NCBI GenBank assembly: GCA_001295865.1
Contig: LJHW01000003.1
Location: 1-64,000 of the forward strand
DNA length: 64,000 nucleotides
Direction of reading: 5' to 3'
Source of the DNA: a beta proteobacterium AAP65
GTDB taxonomy: Bacteria > Pseudomonadota > Gammaproteobacteria > Burkholderiales > Burkholderiaceae_C
In this document: positions 61,557 to 64,000 of the stretch, piece by piece
Position numbering within the stretch: position 1 is the first letter of the stretch
Layout of the letters: each line of letters starts with the position of its first letter
The notes under the pieces: model-generated
Told to the model about the DNA's origin: nothing
What the model saw: the letters and a program-made list of their open reading frames with translations, nothing else
The model's database searches: none
Made by a program: the position numbers and the translations under genes

Positions 61557-64000
61557 ATGACCGACCTCTCCGCCGAAGCCCGCGCCCTGGCCAACTACCG
61601 GCCCACGAACAAGGTGCGTTTTGTCACCGCGGCCAGCCTCTTCGACGGGCACGACGCGGCCATCAACATCATGCGGCGCATCCTGCAGGGCATGGGTGCC
61701 GAGGTCATCCACCTCGGCCACAACCGCAGCGTCGACGAGGTGGTGACGGCCGCGTTGCAGGAAGACGTGCAGGGCATCGCCATCAGCAGCTACCAGGGCG
61801 GCCACGTCGAATACTTCAAGTACATGGTGGAGCTGCTGCGCCAGCGCGGCGGCGCGCACATCCAGGTGTTCGGCGGCGGCGGGGGTGTGATCGTGCCGGC
61901 CGAGATCCGCGAGCTGCAGGCGTTTGGTGTGGCGCGCATCTACAGCCCCGAAGACGGCCAGCGCCTGGGGCTGCAGGGCATGATCGGCGAGATGGTCATG
62001 CGCTGCGACCATGATCTGTCGTCGCATGCGCCGCAGCGCGTGGCGGCGTTGCAGGGCCACGGTGATGCCGCCTGGCGCGCGCTGGCGCAGGCCCTCACGG
62101 CACTGGAAAACGGCAAGGCCGAGGCCGGCTTCAGGGCCGAGCTCGCCACGGCGGCGCAGGGCGCGAAGGTGCCGGTGCTCGGCATCACCGGCACCGGCGG
62201 CGCGGGCAAGAGCAGCCTCACCGACGAACTCATCCGCCGCATCCGGCTGGACCAGGGCGATGCGCTGCGCATCGCCGTCATCAGCATCGACCCCAGCCGG
62301 CGCAAGAGCGGCGGCGCGCTGCTGGGCGACCGCATCCGCATGAACGCGATCTCCCCGTGGAGCCAGGGCGCTCGCGTCTTCATGCGCAGCCTCGCCACGC
62401 GGGATTTCGGCAGCGAGATCAGCCAGGCCCTGCCCGATGCGCTGCTGGCCTGCAAGGCCGCGGGTTTCGACCTCATCGTGGTGGAGACCTCGGGCATCGG
62501 CCAGGGGGATGCCGCCATCGTGCCGCTGGTGGACGTGCCGCTGTATGTGATGACGCCCGAGTTCGGCGCCGCCAGCCAGCTGGAGAAGATCGACATGCTC
62601 GACTTCGCCGAGTTCGTGGCCATCAACAAGTTCGACCGCAAGGGCGCGGCCGACGCGCTGCGCGACGTGGCCAAACAGGTGCAGCGCAACAAGGAGGCCT
62701 GGGGCACCAAGACCGAAGAGATGCCGGTCTTCGGCACCATGGCCAGCCGCTTCAACGACGACGGCGTCACGGCGCTCTACCAGGCGCTGCGCTCGCGGCT
62801 GGCCGCGCTGGGCCTGAAGACCGCCGAGGGCCGCCTGCCGCCGGTGGCCACGCGCCACAGCACGCACCAGGTGCCCATCGTGCCCGGCGCGCGTGTGCGT
62901 TACCTCGCCGACATCAGCGACACCGTGCGGGGCTACAAGCACAGGGCGCTGGCACAGAGCCGCCTGGCGCGCGAGATCCAGCAACTGCGCGCCACCGCGA
63001 AGATGCTGCTCACCGACAAGCCCGGCCGCCACCGCGCCGTGGAGGCGGTGGACGACCTGGCTGCGCAGCGCGAAGCCTTGCTCGATCCGCAAGCCAAGAA
63101 GCTGTTGGCCATGTGGCCCGAGATGCAAAGGGCCTACGCCGGCGACGAGTACGTGGTGAAGATCCGCGACAAGGAGATCCGCACCGCGCTGACCCACACC
63201 ACGCTGTCGGGCAGCAAGATCCGCAAGGTGGCGCTGCCCAAGTACGAGTGCGACGGTGAAGTGCTGAAGTGGCTGCTGCTCGACAACGTGCCCGGCAGCT
63301 TCCCGTACACCGCCGGCACCTTCGCCTTCAAGCGCGAGGGTGAAGACCCGACGCGCATGTTCGCCGGCGAAGGCGACGCCTTCCGCACCAACCGCCGCTT
63401 CAAGCTGCTGAGCGAGGGTTTGCCGGCCAAGCGCCTCTCCACGGCCTTCGACAGCGTCACGCTCTACGGCAACGACCCCGACCCGCGGCCCGACATCTAC
63501 GGCAAGGTGGGCAACAGCGGTGTGAGCATCGCCACGCTGGACGACATGAAGGTGCTCTACGGCGGCTTCGACCTCACGCACCCGGCCACCAGCGTCAGCA
63601 TGACGATCAACGGCCCGGCGCCCACGATCCTGGCGATGTTCATGAACACCGCCATCGACCAGAACCTCGACAAGTTCAAGGTGGACAACGGCCGCGAGCC
63701 GACGGACGACGAAGCCCAGAAGATCCGCGCCTGGACGCTGGCCAATGTGCGCGGCACGGTGCAGGCCGACATCCTGAAAGAAGACCAGGGCCAGAACACC
63801 TGCATCTTCAGCACCGAGTTTTCACTCAAGGTGATGGGCGACATCGCGCAGTGGTTCGTGCAACACGACGTGCGCAACTTCTACTCGGTGAGCATCAGCG
63901 GTTATCACATCGCCGAAGCCGGGGCCAACCCGATCAGCCAGCTGGCCTTCACGCTGAGCAACGGCTTCACCTTCGTGGAGGCCTACCTCGCGCGCGGCAT
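61557..64000 (+). CDS. icmF: Fused isobutyryl-CoA mutase IcmF (3' end outside window)
   Basis: The open frame runs to the window edge (814 codons), so the protein is cut off. Residues 1-160 are a coenzyme B12-binding domain (RFVTAASLFDGHDAAINIMRRIL and FGGGGGVIVP). Residues about 195-430 are a MeaI-type G-protein chaperone with P-loop GITGTGGAGKSSLTDEL. From about residue 530 the mutase catalytic domain follows, with YTAGTFAFKREGEDPTRMFAGEG and the substrate region. IcmF interconverts isobutyryl-CoA and butyryl-CoA (or isovaleryl/pivalyl). A palindromic operator lies upstream. The start is the ATG at 61557. Confidence 0.95.
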   Translation, partial: MTDLSAEARALANYRPTNKVRFVTAASLFDGHDAAINIMRRILQGMGAEVIHLGHNRSVDEVVTAALQEDVQGIAISSYQGGHVEYFKYMVELLRQRGGAHIQVFGGGGGVIVPAEIRELQAFGVARIYSPEDGQRLGLQGMIGEMVMRCDHDLSSHAPQRVAALQGHGDAAWRALAQALTALENGKAEAGFRAELATAAQGAKVPVLGITGTGGAGKSSLTDELIRRIRLDQGDALRIAVISIDPSRRKSGGALLGDRIRMNAISPWSQGARVFMRSLATRDFGSEISQALPDALLACKAAGFDLIVVETSGIGQGDAAIVPLVDVPLYVMTPEFGAASQLEKIDMLDFAEFVAINKFDRKGAADALRDVAKQVQRNKEAWGTKTEEMPVFGTMASRFNDDGVTALYQALRSRLAALGLKTAEGRLPPVATRHSTHQVPIVPGARVRYLADISDTVRGYKHRALAQSRLAREIQQLRATAKMLLTDKPGRHRAVEAVDDLAAQREALLDPQAKKLLAMWPEMQRAYAGDEYVVKIRDKEIRTALTHTTLSGSKIRKVALPKYECDGEVLKWLLLDNVPGSFPYTAGTFAFKREGEDPTRMFAGEGDAFRTNRRFKLLSEGLPAKRLSTAFDSVTLYGNDPDPRPDIYGKVGNSGVSIATLDDMKVLYGGFDLTHPATSVSMTINGPAPTILAMFMNTAIDQNLDKFKVDNGREPTDDEAQKIRAWTLANVRGTVQADILKEDQGQNTCIFSTEFSLKVMGDIAQWFVQHDVRNFYSVSISGYHIAEAGANPISQLAFTLSNGFTFVEAYLARG

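Noticed and set aside
61458..63581. Open frame of 707 codons on the minus strand, opposite icmF
   Set aside because: icmF has B12, GTPase and mutase motifs in order. The antisense frame is a composition artefact.

Overview
The window is one continuous stretch of a very GC-rich bacterial chromosome. Gene content and order point to a betaproteobacterium of the order Burkholderiales, probably of the Rubrivivax/Leptothrix/Ideonella/Aquincola type. Signs of this are the housekeeping run yebC-purD-hemF-nadD-rsfS-rlmH-maf-rng, an oxygen-dependent HemF, a type III pantothenate kinase, two PEP-CTERM proteins, TRAP transporter parts, a fused IcmF mutase and a kynurenine pathway with an anthranilate-CoA-type ligase. 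No transposases, phage genes, tRNAs, rRNAs or CRISPR arrays were seen. Coding density is high and no gene-free stretch exceeds 300 bases. The longest gaps are about 261 bp (51550-51810), 207 bp (20697-20903) and 204 bp (61353-61556).

Layout. 1-2.7 kb: the tail of an OmpA-like gene, a methyltransferase and argG. 2.7-9.6 kb: a signalling block with two LytS-type kinase/LytTR regulator pairs in tandem, then a LuxR-type regulator divergent from a methyltransferase that resembles fatty-acid methyl ester (extracellular factor) signal synthases; an 18-bp palindrome lies between the last two. 9.1-12.2 kb: DUF1499, HerA-like ATPase and a helical-repeat protein. 12.3-19.9 kb: the housekeeping block. 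20-26.6 kb: a second signalling block with a NarL-type regulator, an orphan LuxR-type protein, a hybrid kinase coupled to a YiiX-like hydrolase, an RDD membrane protein and a diguanylate cyclase. 26.6-31.8 kb: a tight five-gene operon joining a Rieske oxygenase, a glutamine-synthetase-like ligase, a ferredoxin and TRAP permeases (DctQ, DctM). 31.9-37.5 kb: a PEP-CTERM protein behind a sigma-54-type promoter, a 941-aa cyclase/ATPase/TPR regulator, and a glutaminase carrying STAS and cyclic-nucleotide domains. 37.7-40.1 kb: a divergent SulP-type transporter with the same two C-terminal domains. 40.2-44 kb: an operon of hybrid kinase, PhnD-like binding protein and hydrolase. 44-50.7 kb: an orphan DctP, a ROK kinase, an M24 peptidase, a TAXI-type protein and a class V aminotransferase. 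50.7-57.3 kb: a second PEP-CTERM gene with its own sigma-54-type promoter, then kynBUA divergent from a CoA ligase/thioesterase/RidA operon, sharing a perfect palindrome. 57.2-64 kb: a lipoprotein hydrolase, a CBS protein, a hybrid kinase, coaX and the start of icmF.

How the genes work together. The kyn operon should turn tryptophan into anthranilate, which the divergent ligase could activate to its CoA thioester. The Rieske operon looks like a self-contained uptake and oxidation route for an unknown, possibly amino-bearing carboxylate. The glutaminase and SulP genes look like a metabolic pair built on the same regulatory tail. The two PEP-CTERM genes look like members of a sigma-54 regulon for exported surface proteins. 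All functional calls come from reading motifs by eye; no database search was run.
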